From positions 38,263,920 to 38,327,919 of the forward strand of contig NC_079515.1 in the NCBI RefSeq assembly GCF_000801105.2: 64,000 bases of DNA. Direction: 5' to 3'. The translations under genes and the position numbers were made by a program. Origin of the DNA: Raphanus sativus. Taxonomy: Eukaryota > Streptophyta > Magnoliopsida > Brassicales > Brassicaceae. Shown here in pieces: positions 9,868-21,700 of the stretch (positions within the stretch are counted from its first letter, which is position 1; the number at the start of each line of letters is the position of its first letter). Under the pieces are notes generated by a model, which was given only the letters and a program-made list of their open reading frames with translations, was not told the DNA's origin and did not search any database.

Positions 9868-12479
9868 GGGAAAATTGTCTTTTAAATCCTGAACTTTCAA
9901 ATTTGGTTCATAAAAAGCCTGAACTATCGCTTGGACCATTTAAGGCACAAACTTATTTTGACTAACCGTTTAAAGCCTCAAATTAATTTGACTAAGCTAT
10001 ATTTAATACGTCGTTATCTCGGCTAACGACACGATTAAACGGAGTTAACTTCCGTTTACTGTTCCCGTTAAACCTAAGTTACGTCGTTTTGAAATTAGAA
10101 AAACCTCTAATTTTCTATCTTCTCAAAATCGCAATCTCTAATTCCCCAAATCAAAAATACAAATTATCTATCAAAAATAGAAAACTCGAAATAGCATCTT
10201 AATTTTGAGTGTGGATTAGTAATCTCCCAATCAATAATTTCGAGTTTTAGAATAACATTTTCCGGACTTTTTTGTGTCTTTTACAGCAAAGATACCACAC
10301 GTAATCCACACTCACACTTCGTCGGGGATCCACGCTCTCCTCCTTCGGATTGTTCCTCTGAAGATAAATTCATCTTGAAATCGAAAGAGAGTTTGTATTT
10401 TTGATTTGGGAAATTAGGAATTGCGATTTTGAGAAGATAGAAATTTAGGGGTTTTTCTAATTTCAAAACGACTTAGCTTAAGTTTAACGGGAACAGTAAA
10501 CGAAAGTTAACTCCGTTTAATCGTGTCGTTAGCCGAGACAACGACGTATTGAACATGGCTTAGTCAAATTAATTTGAGGCTTTAAACGGTTAGTCAAAAT
10601 AAGTTTGTGCTTTAAATGGTTCAAGCGATAGTTTAAGGTTTTTTTGAACCAAATTTGAAAGTTCAGGATTTAAAAGATAACTAGAGCTTGTACCCGTGCG
10701 CCCGCACGGGTTGCTATTTTCCTTTTTATATCAATAAATATTATTTAATGTTTATTGGTTTAGATTTTAAATATTTATCGTATTTTAATTAAATATTTTA
10801 TAAATATAACAATCAAATATTTTACGTGCTGTAGAAAATAGTGACCCGTGTCCGCTACTAAACTTTTGATAAAATATTGATTCATTGATATGTTTGAGTA
10901 ATATTTCTTTGAACATGAAATTATTTTTCAAATGTAATAAGAATTTAAATATTTTGATCAGATTTGGATCATACGGTGAGATTTAGATACGTTAGAAAAA
11001 TAATATTTGGTTATAAATATTAAACATTTTTTACAAAGATATTTAAATTTTCTTGTTGAAAATAATTAATAGTAACTGAAATGATTAAACGTATATGTTA
11101 GAAATTTTTGAAATATATATAATCATAGGTGAGATTATATTATATCAAATAATATTCACTTACAAATATCTCATATTGTTCTATAAGTTGTTTAAAGATA
11201 TTTAAATCTTAGCATATATAAATTTTATTGTTCAAATTAAACATATATTTTAGGAATATTCATAATATTGTTTAATATCAAATTTAAACTTGATTTTTGT
11301 TCAAAATAATTAATGGTAACATTATCCAAGTTTAATATAGTTAAAATCGATTTTAAATTCGAACATCCCTAAAAATTAGTTAATTCGTGTAAGAAAATAT
11401 ATTAAATACAAAAATTAAGCTAAATTTGATTTAGGAAATGTTTTAATAAATAGAAAAAGACAATGATTCCTTAATAGGTTCATTTAATTACTTCAGTGGC
11501 ATGTCATTGTAAATAAGTTGGAAAACTTAGGGATATTTTATATTTGTACTTCTATTTTAATAATATAGATTGTTTTATAAGTTAGCAGTTTCAGGCATCG
11601 ATTCAGTTGGGTTCAGATATTTTGGATATCGGGTAACTCGGATACAAAATTAGAGGATCCATTATTATTTAACTATTTTTGGTTTGGGTTTGGTTCAGAT
11701 AGCTTCAGATTCAGTATGGTTCGGTTCTGACAGTAAAATTAGTAATCAGAAAATACCTGAAAAATTGGTTCTCATGTGATTTAGGTTCCGGTTCGGTTAT
11801 TTCGAGTAGTTAAATTAAAATGGATAATTTTGGCTACTTTGGATTAAAATATCCGGATAGTTTCAGATACTTTGAATAGTTCAATACTTTATAATAATTT
11901 CTTTATAATAATTTATTTTCTTTTAAATGTTTTTTAATATTTTAAATATATTTATTTTAGATATCGGATAACTCGGATAGGAGGTTAGAGATGATCCATT
12001 TATTATTTTAGCTATTTTTTTGTCCGGGTTCGGTTCGGATAACTTCGGATTCGGTTTGGTTCTGACAGTAAAATTGGAAATAAAAAAATAGAAAACTATG
12101 AGTTATATCTGTTAAAAGTAGAATACATTACGATTAGCATATTTAGAATCTACCAAAGATCTCAAAGATGCTCAAATCTTTGAAAATATTTACTGCTACC
12201 ATACATATTACGTGTAGATTTTGCTGACCTTAAAATAGGAAATTAGTTCAAATATAAATTGTGTCAGAGTTAGTATTTAGAAATAAATGAGATCTCCATA
12301 TCTTTTAAGTTTACGGTGGTTAGGTTTAATTAAGTAGAAGAAACATTTTAGTCAATCCAACTATTAATGTTAGCGACAAATATAAAACTTTTTATGGTAG
12401 TGGCATAGGATGGTAATTAATTAGGAAAACTAAGGGTTATTTTTTTTTGTACTTCAGTTTTAATAGATTAGATTTTCCC
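9868..12479. mobile_element. MULE-like long-TIR element interrupted by a Helitron
   Basis: The left end (9868, GGGAAAATTGTCTTTTAAATC) and right end (..GATTTAAAAGATAA to 10680, continued by TTTTCCC at 12473-12479) are inverted repeats. The inverted similarity extends inward for roughly 290 bases, with matching words such as CGGCTAACGACACGATTAAACGG on the left and its complement near 10520. A 10-bp direct repeat AATAAACTTT flanks the whole (9858-9867 and 12480-12489). Long TIRs plus a 9-11 bp target duplication indicate a Mutator-like element. Without the insert the element is about 820 bp and has no transposase. The right arm is split after base 10680 by a 1.8-kb Helitron. Confidence 0.78.
10681..12472 (-). 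mobile_element. Helitron nested in the MULE right arm, with two 5' ends
   Basis: The minus-strand 3' end is CTAG at plus 10681-10684, preceded by a hairpin ACCCGTGC / GCACGGGT (plus 10691-10711). The outer 5' end is TCTAATCTATTAAAACTG ending at plus 12472. The host bases are A (10680) and T (12473). Removing this segment restores AAAAGATAATTTTCCC, the complement of the left arm's GGGAAAATTGTCTTTT with one mismatch, so the boundaries are well defined. A second Helitron 5' end (TCTATATTATTAAAATAG, followed by A on its 5' side) lies inside at plus 11569. The unit is therefore a composite of an 889-bp element and another ~900 bp. The outer part has an internal duplication (GATATCGG-TAACTCGGAT words near 11620 and 11960). 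No Rep/helicase frame is present. Confidence 0.78.
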
Positions 12480-12489
12480 AATAAACTTT

Positions 12490-13886
12490 GGTCCTTTTCC
12501 TCAATTACACTTTTTTCTTAACATGCCTGTGGATAGAATAAGTTTTACCAAAGTGAAGTGACTATGGTTTAGTGAATACTAACATGCCTATTTTCTTCGG
12601 GGTTTGTCTCGTGTGATATAAACCCGCTGCGTGTTGGGTTAGTGACAAAGTGGATCATTTGCATGCTTTGTCAAAAGCGATTTTAACTAAAAATCGAAAT
12701 TTTCACACTGCTTTTGACAAAATTCGAAAGCAACACTTGTTTCAGTTTAAATAAAACTCTTTTTGACTTAAATTTTAATATAAAATATAGTGGTGATTCA
12801 ACGAAGCAAAACATTTAAGGAACATAATGTAACGCACCATCGCTCACCCTGCTAGCAAAAAACAAGAGCAACAAAATCGAGCATCCAATAAATAATTGTT
12901 TGATACATTTTAAGACATCTAATGCAACTAATTCTCTGGTCTAAATACGTAAATAAAATTCGTTTTGAATTATTTTACCATACAAGTTGAATATTAAAAT
13001 AGTTGTCAGTGCTGCTTCTCTACAGTTCTACCGTAGTAATAACCATGTCAATTATCGCATCAATCATAGCAACTGCTGCGTCAACTAGGAAAATTACTGC
13101 TTTAACCACAGTAATAATTAGTTTTTATAAATATAAAGAAAAATCAATAAAAGGGATTCTTTGGAATTTTAAAGATTCGGGACTAAATTCTTGTCTCTAT
13201 GACACTCTCTCCTTTCGCTTTCTCTCTTCTTCTTTTTTCTTTTTCTTTTTCTCTCTATTTTTTCTCTTTTTCATATTTTTCAGTTAAAGCTTCTCGATTT
13301 TCGAACACTTATCAGACTGAATTTTAAGGCACAGGATAGATTAATTGAAAAAAAATGATTATCTTGATGGAAAGTACGCATTTTATTAAAGTAATACACA
13401 TGATAAATTTAATTTTATCGTATTTTACTTATACTTTCAGTTAAAAATTAGATTGTATGTTAATTTTATAGATGTTTTAAATCTATAATATATCATTTTC
13501 TGTAATTATTTATTTTCCGTGATTTTAAATTATTATAAACTATTATTAGTAGCCAATAAAAACACAGAAATAAAAAAATGAACAATTTTTCATTCCATAT
13601 ATGTATTTTTGAAAGTGATGTAATGTTTAGTAGTATTACGATTTATTTTTTGAATGGGGTTGAATAGTTTTTATCGAAACAGAGCTGTGAAAAAATATTG
13701 TTCAAATATTTTATAAGTTATCGTTATCAAATATTCGAAGACTGAATTATTTATATGCTTTTTTGCGATGCATGCTATTACCTTTAACTTTATTTTTCTT
13801 TTGTCTGATCAAATTTGTCTTGGCTTTTCTTTTTGTTTCTTTTCTTTTATGTTTTTTTGTTCTTTTCGCAAGTTTATTTATTTATT
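12490..13886. other. Gene-free AT-rich spacer
   Basis: No supported gene is present. The open frame around 13003-13287 is low-complexity and ends in a CT-rich tract, and is not taken as coding. The segment 12600-12900 has no repeats I can place. Confidence 0.4.
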
Positions 13887-13895
13887 TATTTAATT

Positions 13896-14114
13896 TTTTT
13901 TTTTTTTGTTTAACCTGGGGGTATCCCAGGCCCAGAAGGCCCAGACTAATCCCCAAGGGGAAGGAATGTCCACGGATAGACGCCCCTCCCAGTTTTTCAA
14001 ATGGGCCGAAAGCATGGCCCATATCCGTGTGGGTGACAAGAGCGTTGCAAGGTAGTTCCCTCCGGCGTGGATCGAACCCCCTACCTGGGTGCAGACGGAG
14101 ACCCGTCCTAACCA
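13896..14114 (-). mobile_element. tRNA-derived SINE with poly(A) tail and target duplication
   Basis: On the minus strand the element starts TGGTTAGGACGGG at 14114. It shows a pol III B-box-like GGGGTTCGATCCAC (about 14064-14077) and continues through GGGCC-rich unique sequence. It ends in an A-rich tail, seen on the plus strand as the T run at 13894-13907. A direct repeat TATTTAATT flanks it (13887-13895 and 14115-14123). The ~219-bp size, tRNA-like head, A tail and target duplication are those of Brassicaceae SINEs. It depends on a LINE reverse transcriptase for movement. The nearly intact target duplication suggests a fairly recent insertion. Confidence 0.78.
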
Positions 14115-14123
14115 TATTTAATT

Positions 14124-15766
14124 GAAGTATATGTATTCTGTGTGAGGTTCTTGACAAAAAAAAATGTATTCTGTGTGAGGTTTTGTGGAGGCATATTAAT
14201 TTGATTTTTGGAAGTATATTTTTATCGTGGTAGTACTAGTACGGTCTCTGAATGTCTCTAGCATGGGAAGCAAATCTTGTCCTTCTTCTAAACGCTTTTA
14301 TTGTTTGTGGAATAAGTTTGTTCTTAGAGTAGAAATTACATATACGTTTTTTGAAAATGTAATATATATTAATATATATGTGAAAATTTGATTACGATCT
14401 TCGATTTTTAATTGATCTTTTAATCTTGAAACATGTATATAGAGCAACTTGCTAATTGTCATTATAATTTTTTTTATCAGATTAGACATCCAAAAAAAAC
14501 ATATACAGAACGAGGTGTATTTATGTATATATATTATCAGACGTTTGGGTGAGAATCTTCCAACTACATCATATTCCACGTTCATAATTCATCATTTGTT
14601 ACCTTATCTACTTTGTATATTAATCAATTGTCTTTCTAGTATCAAATATATACTTTCATCATCGTAAAAGTCTTTTATGAAGTCGTCAGTGTTTTTTTTA
14701 TAATTATTTGAGCATCGTGTGTATATGTGTGTGTGAGGCACGGTGTGTGAGGCACGGCCGCCCATTGTTGCCTCCTATCCCACTAAACCTCACGCAATCA
14801 ATGCCACTAGTGTGGGTGTTTTATTGTATTATTACTTCACCTTTCACTTTAGCGCTTGGTAATTGATTAAATGTTGACAAAAATAGTTCTCTTTATTTTA
14901 ATGAATGGAGATTTAAAGATAGAAATCCTTGTAATTATTTTGTTTAGTCGGGGTAAAATATCTTACAAAAACCCCTTTAATTATAACAATGCGTAACTAA
15001 TTTATTACAAACCAGTTATGATAGTAATGCAATATACTCTATAGAACATAATAATTATCTCAACGCTTTATAAAATATATCATGTTTAGACTGTGTCACA
15101 TATATAATCATGAGTTAAATATAATGATTAAGATTTTCCTTCTCTATGGGTATCAAAACAAAGAAGGAAACAAGAAACATCAAGTTAAGCCCTTTCTCAA
15201 AAAAAAAAAACATTATGTTTGATATAAAAGATAAGCATGGTAAAATGCTGTGAAGCGGTAAAAATACCGTAAGAGATTGTGACAGTGAAAAACGGTATAG
15301 TTGATTTGCTTGATGATGTCTCTTTATGAATTGGTACTCACCACTTTATACAATACATCTTCCTTACCAAAATTTGCCTTGACTAGATAGTGTATACTCA
15401 CTCCAGTTCTTATACACATTTGTAAGATTTAACACATGCAAGAGATTCATGGACCAAAGATGAATCTATATCTTTCACTTACTTTTCACAGTCAACATTA
15501 TGTCACCGAACAACAAAGAACATACCAGCTCATGCTTACAGATAACCATGTGAACACAAACCCTAAACACTTGAGACACACAAATACTTTAACTCTCTTT
15601 AATCAACCTAAATACCTCCCAAAAACTACTTGAAATAGCAAAAAATGTAATAGTAATTAGAAGCTTAACTCGTTATTCGCAACCATTTGATATGTTTCAA
15701 TTGGTGCAACTTGTTCATGAAATAAATATATTCAACAAATTAACTAATATCATAATTTTGATAAAT
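14124..15766. other. Gene-free spacer
   Basis: AT-rich sequence without a convincing exon chain. A short direct repeat GTGTGTGAGGCACGG occurs twice at about 14729-14756. Several small frames here lack codon bias or splice context and are left out. Confidence 0.4.
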
Positions 15767-15996
15767 CTAAGATCATTTCCAATCCAACATTAAACCATAT
15801 TTCTAGTATGATTTTCGCACCTAATAATAATTTATATTTTAAATATTAAATCATAACAAAAAAAAATATTTTAGTAATTTTTTAAAAAATTAGTGTACAA
15901 TGTACTGTTGTGGTTGGAATTTTTTTAAATGTTTAAACTATGTTAAAATAATATGATTTTGATATCAAAATAGTATTATAGATTGGAAATGCCTTA
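15767..15996. repeat. MITE-like element with ~17-bp imperfect inverted ends
   Basis: The left end CTAAGATCATTTCCAATCC (15767 on) and the right end, reverse complemented, CTAAGGCATTTCCAATCT (ending 15996) are inverted and imperfect copies. About 190 bp of AT-rich filler lies between them. No clear target duplication was found, so the superfamily is open; small size and TIRs suggest a MITE. Confidence 0.55.
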
Positions 15997-18764
15997 GATC
16001 ATAACTTTTCCAGGCTTCACTCGCTCCAAACTTAGTTGGTTTCTGACGTTTTAATAAAAATAAGCATTACCAATAATTATTAGACTATCTTTGATAAGAT
16101 TGCAAATTTTTGTAAGAAAAATGGAACATATTGGATCAAAGGTAAAGGAAAACAAAAAGAGGAATGTAATGATTACATGAGAAATGATGAGTTGGAAAAT
16201 GACAATCAAAGTATGAACCTTTTGGCCCACAACATTCGACAACTCACAGAAATCAAAGGCTTTTTGATTTCCCAATTTTAATCAAGAAGAAAAAAACAGC
16301 CTAGCTTAATTTTCACTTTTATATATATTTTTAAATCGCAAAAGATTTACTATTATTTTACATAAAAGCCTCTATTTTGGACCCAACATGCTTCTGTATG
16401 TCATTCTATTCACATTTATGAAAGTCTCTTTACCTCCTTTCTTACTCAGATACTCTTTAACTAATAAGTGTCCATGTATATTATACTAACTTGTAATGTA
16501 CAGATCTATATTATTGTATTATGAGTATGTGATGTATAAGTCTATGTCATGTATATATACACGTTAAAATATAAACACCGTTGTTTACGACTTTTCACAT
16601 GGTGGGAAAATATGTTAACTTGTATAGTAGTATTTGTTAACATGAACAGAACAAGACATACTTTGGTAAAAGAAACGTGGACGGTATACATCAAAGCTCG
16701 CAAAGTATAAACGTGGATAGTTAACTTAATTTTTTGTGAACATCTATTTTCAAAACTTGTTCGGAGGATTTTTCTTTTAAAAATTTGTTTATTAGAATGA
16801 GGAATCCCAATAAAGCAGAGGACTCTTTATTGTTTTAGCATGTTACTAAAGCAAGACAAGAAACGCACCCAAAACAAGACAAATTTCTTGGCTTTGCCTT
16901 ATTATAATGTTTTGTGTCTTAGATGATTAATTGTTCCCAACTTTAATAACGATTTATAACTAATTCATTATTTAGTAATTTTACAACCATTTTATACACA
17001 TGAATTTGAATCCGTTCATATTTTACATGACAACTATGTGTTCCTCCTAAACCATTGGAGCTCATTTTGATGGTGGGAGAACATTTATACAATTTCTTTT
17101 TTGCTAAAATTTGGTGCATACATTTATACAATTATCCTATAACATAATACTATATTTTATTACTATTAACGTATCTAGAAATTCTCTTTTTATCAAAAGG
17201 ATAGCACTGTGGATCCAATAAACGCATATATCAAAAGTACCAAATATATCTATCTGGATATGGTTCTATTCTATAAAATGAGTCTACCATTACCATGAAA
17301 ATCAGCAGCTATCTGTAGTAGGAGTCCTCAAACGAAGAGAGATAGAAAAGGCAAAGTTGAAAACTAAAAGGATTACATGTCTCAACATTAGTTTGGTGGA
17401 TTCGGTTTTGTAGGTCACAGGTTCGAGTCTGATCATGAAAACTACAAAAATTAAGAAGTTAATAGAAAATGAGATAAATGAAATATTATACAATGTTGTA
17501 ATTGTATGTTCACATTGCAAACAGCTTTAGAATCTGAAATAGTTTTGAAATGTTAATTAACAAGTCAATGTATTCAAACTGTAAAGTGTTCTATTGATTT
17601 GAAACTAATCGTTAGACATATTATCCATCGCTTTTGTTCTATTTTACGTGCTCAAACATCATCTTGGCAACAGTTTTATTAACTTTCTACATTTCTGTGA
17701 CCGTCAAAGCAGCTTCATCAAACAACTAGTCTCTGAGTTCATCTGATATTCGATATCGGGGAGAAGCTATATATAATTACCGACATTGATTCGATGAAAA
17801 CCGAAGCAGCATTCAAATCGTGCAATGGTCGATGGTAAGAAGCTATTCTTTCTGAGGAAGTCTTGTCCTGAGCCTGAACAGAACCAGCGATTACATAAAA
17901 CATAGAACCCCAGGTTGAGTTATACATATACCCGACCGTTGAAAGGCTCAAACCCAGTTTTGTGGTTGTTAAATAAGTATGCTCTAATTTGGGCTTCTCG
18001 AGACCCAAAAATTTGGGTTTTAATTATTTAATTTTTTGGAATATTATATTAAAAATTATTTTAAAATTTCAATAGATTTTTATCTTACTATTAATTACAA
18101 ATATATTAATTTTATTAATATTTTTCTGTCTCCAACACTATTAGTTGACTATGTCTAATTAACAAAAATTTAAATATATTTTAGTAATTTTTTTTAATCC
18201 GTATGGAAAATATCGAAAACCTGGTTAAGCAAAAGTTAAATTGTTGAATAGAAACAGCACGTTCTTTGATTACAAATATTACAAACACCACACATTTGCT
18301 TCACTTTGTCTTGGGTAGAATATTTGTGTAAAATTTCTGTATATTTAGAACGATCCAAATAAAAACATACCAGCGAGAAAAGAATAGGAATCATGATACT
18401 GACACTAATCGTTTGCTTCTGAAGTAAAACAGAACCAATAATAATATGATACTAATACTAAAGATTACAACATTATCCCTTCCTAAGTACTATTATTTGT
18501 CCCATTACAACTTCTACATCTAAACATATATGAATATCACTTACAAGAGTACCACACACCTTTTTTGCAAAGCTAAAACCATCATCACAAATGCCAAACG
18601 GAATATATGATTCCACAATAAACCCTAAAACTGTTAGCAGTATACAAGTACCATGGATTCACAAAGAAGACGAGTAAAGAACATTACCGGCCATCCGCAG
18701 ATGATGTCTCTTTCTTGATTCAGCTTCATGTATGCGTCGAGAGACAACAACAAGAGGTGTTGTT
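15997..18764. other. Gene-free spacer downstream of the capping-enzyme gene
   Basis: No supported gene is present. The Arabidopsis block has further genes between OCTOPUS and the capping enzyme (as I recall, a WD40 gene and DEX1), and I see no remnant of them. A frame at 17739-18008 on the minus strand is not recognised. The part near 18240-18764 is likely the 3' flank of the capping-enzyme transcript. Confidence 0.4.
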
Positions 18765-21700
18765 TCATCTGCGGCGCGCAGCTTTGCTATCCATTTGAAT
18801 ACGGTCTGCATACATAGGCAACCGGATGATCTCCCTTATCTCCTGGAGCAACACTTCCTCTGTGATGTTATCCTTTATGCTTCTCATCACCTATTTTGAA
18901 TATTAACAGTGGTTTTAGACTAAACCCCATCACCACCAAGTAACATTGACATATAGCAATGTATGAACAAGAATAATGCAACAATTGGGTATACGGATCC
19001 AAAGAACACGACCAAGCATACAAAAGCGAGGTGCTGACCTTTCTATAAGTGTTGATATCATTTGGCGTTGATTTATCGACCCTGACTCGCATGCTAACCC
19101 AGACTTGCTCATCCTGATCCCACGAACACTCTACAATCTTCCCGGAGTACTCCGCAGGGTCTGAATCATCTGTTACAGTTTTAAGTATTATCAGCTAATA
19201 GTTCTTACAAGTAATGATAAGTTATGATTGACAGTGTTTACTACTAACAAAACAATAAGCGGACATATCACCATACGCACCTCTAAAAACAACAGTATTC
19301 CCATCCATATGCTTTTTCTTCCCTCTTTCAAACAAAAACAGCATTCCACGGCCACTCTCATCCTGCTCGTACAGAAAGTCAACCGAATTCATTTCTGGAT
19401 ACTTCCATTTCAACAGACCTTCATGGGTACGGGCAACATAAGGATCATCCCAGCCCTATTAACAGAATAGGAGATTTTATTAAGAAGCCGTAACTAAAAC
19501 TAAACTTCACAATCTCTGCATTTGTATAAAACTATGAGATCCTTTTACCGTCATATGGTTACCTGAAAGATTAGGCCGTCGGCTTCGTGTGAAAGTGATG
19601 GTATGAAACCCTTCAAAATCTTTTCAACCGCCGAAAGCAACCAGAAATCCTTTCTCCGCACCTAGTTAAGAAAACAATTGTACCAGCTCCATAGAAAAAT
19701 TTACAAGGAAACAGGACTTGTAAGAGTGTAAATGGTAACTCTTAGTACGCACCCTAAAAGGCTCGAGGTCATATCGGTAGATTTGACTTCTGGCCTTCTC
19801 GTGATTACGGGGGTCTATCACCTCCTTCTCGAGCATCTTCCATCTTTCATAGAAAGGCCGCTGCTCATTTTTGAATTGTGCAAGTTTTCATTAGCAATTA
19901 TAAGCAAATGACACATGATACAGCAAGTCAAAGAACTAGTTGATTATACTGACAGGGAGTATATTCGTAAACAGATTATGTGAAGGCTGAAAGTCTGCAA
20001 CAAAGAATACTGAACAACTGCAGCAGATGATGTACTACTGTTTGCATGGAATACGCACCACCAGTATCAGACGCTCTAAATGAACATAAGGATCATACAT
20101 ATACATAATTCTTAAAGGATTTATTGCATTACGAACATATCAAACACACTAAGATAATCACAACAGTAAGCCCAGCATACATACTCAGTTCTTGAGCTAA
20201 AAATATTTAGAGTCCTATGAGCCAATTTAAAACAACGGAACCAATCCAACCATTATCGAGCACAGAAAGAAAATAAATAATGTCAGTTTCCAACCTCTAC
20301 AACTGATTGACCGTTGATTGCTACCATATCATATATTAGGTATCTTCTCTCCTGCCTCTGTTTATCTGGCAAGGTATCAATAATCATCTCTCCATCAAGC
20401 AATGTGAAATGGTGCACTTTATCAGATATGCCCTGGTAACCATAAACAAGAAAGTAAGAAAATTGACAAGTTTTGTGTGGATATTGATACACATCCCCCT
20501 CAGCAAAGAGAATGTTACTCACTTCAGTTGGATGCTTGAAAGGGAATCGCATCTGTACCCTCCGAAATCTAAAGCTCCTATCTACTAGATAACATCCGTC
20601 CATGGTTAGCAGCATCATATATCGCGTTCCATCGGCCTTCCACGTTGCATAATAGTACCGCTGCCTCAACAGTTGCAAATTATCCCTGAATTAACATGGT
20701 AATTTAGCCCGAAACTAAGGGGATGCACTAGTTCAATCCTCTTTGCATGCACTACAAATAGTAATGCAAATATTCATTCATACCTGTTTAAGGAAACAGG
20801 GTGTGAACCTGGAAACTGCGAACATCCTCTTCCCTACATTAGAGAAAAGTAAATTCAGCAAGCACATGTTAGATTGCGCCAATGAAGAAAAGATGGATAT
20901 ATAAGGATACAAAAACAAAAGTATATCCTTGTTGACCTAGCCACTTGAGAAAAAAGCATACGACAGAAGCCAAAAGAAAAGAAGTAGCAGAAATTAAATA
21001 ATAAGCCATGGTTTAGGATTCATAACGAAACATCCGTAAATGGGAAAAAGTACCTAGAACCCAAGGAAAACTTTCTTTCATGATCATCAAATAATGAGCA
21101 CCAATATGATCAAGTTGACGTTCTAATTAATTACCTACTTTTGCAATTATTACAAGTAGCATGACATTAGATGGATGTGCAACAATTGGATAAGAGACAT
21201 CAATCACGAGATGAAATGAATTTACACCAAAGAGAATTAAATTCAACATCAAGTGTGGTGTGAGACACTCGTAGATACAACTAAATAATATTATGTGTGA
21301 ACACCTTATAACAAGATTTAAAGATTCTTACCCCAATATTCAGAGATAGCATCCTATAAAAGAATTGCCGGTAACCTTCCTCCTGGTCATGGGGAATTTC
21401 ATCACCCAAAACGTCATCATTTGACATCTTTACTTCCACCTGATGGGTTTCCTCCTGCAAAAAATAAGGCAATAAGAAAGTATATAAACAAATAACCACC
21501 AGAAAAGCATGGAAATTAGATGCCCACTTTATGAGCTTTATCAGCATTGGATAGATTCAACAGCAACAATTAATATGAACTAGTAAATAAATTCCTGATA
21601 AACAAGTTAATTCACTAGTGATGGAAGCTTCTGAAAACCTACCTAAACCCATGTCAGAGGTTTTTATCTTTAGGCAATACCAATGTTTTCAAAGATATCA

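Noticed and set aside
13003..13287. 94-codon frame rich in Phe/Ser
   Set aside because: Low-complexity CT-rich tail, no splice context or homology.
14040..14114. A true tRNA gene on the minus strand
   Set aside because: It has a B-box-like motif but no complete cloverleaf; it is the tRNA-related head of the SINE.
13763..14157. Frames on both strands of 91-120 codons
   Set aside because: They lie over the SINE and its poly(A)/T tail and have no codon-usage support.
17739..18008. 89-codon minus-strand frame (MGLEKPKLEHTYLTTTK...)
   Set aside because: Not recognised, flanked by AT-rich DNA, no supporting exons; kept only as a note.
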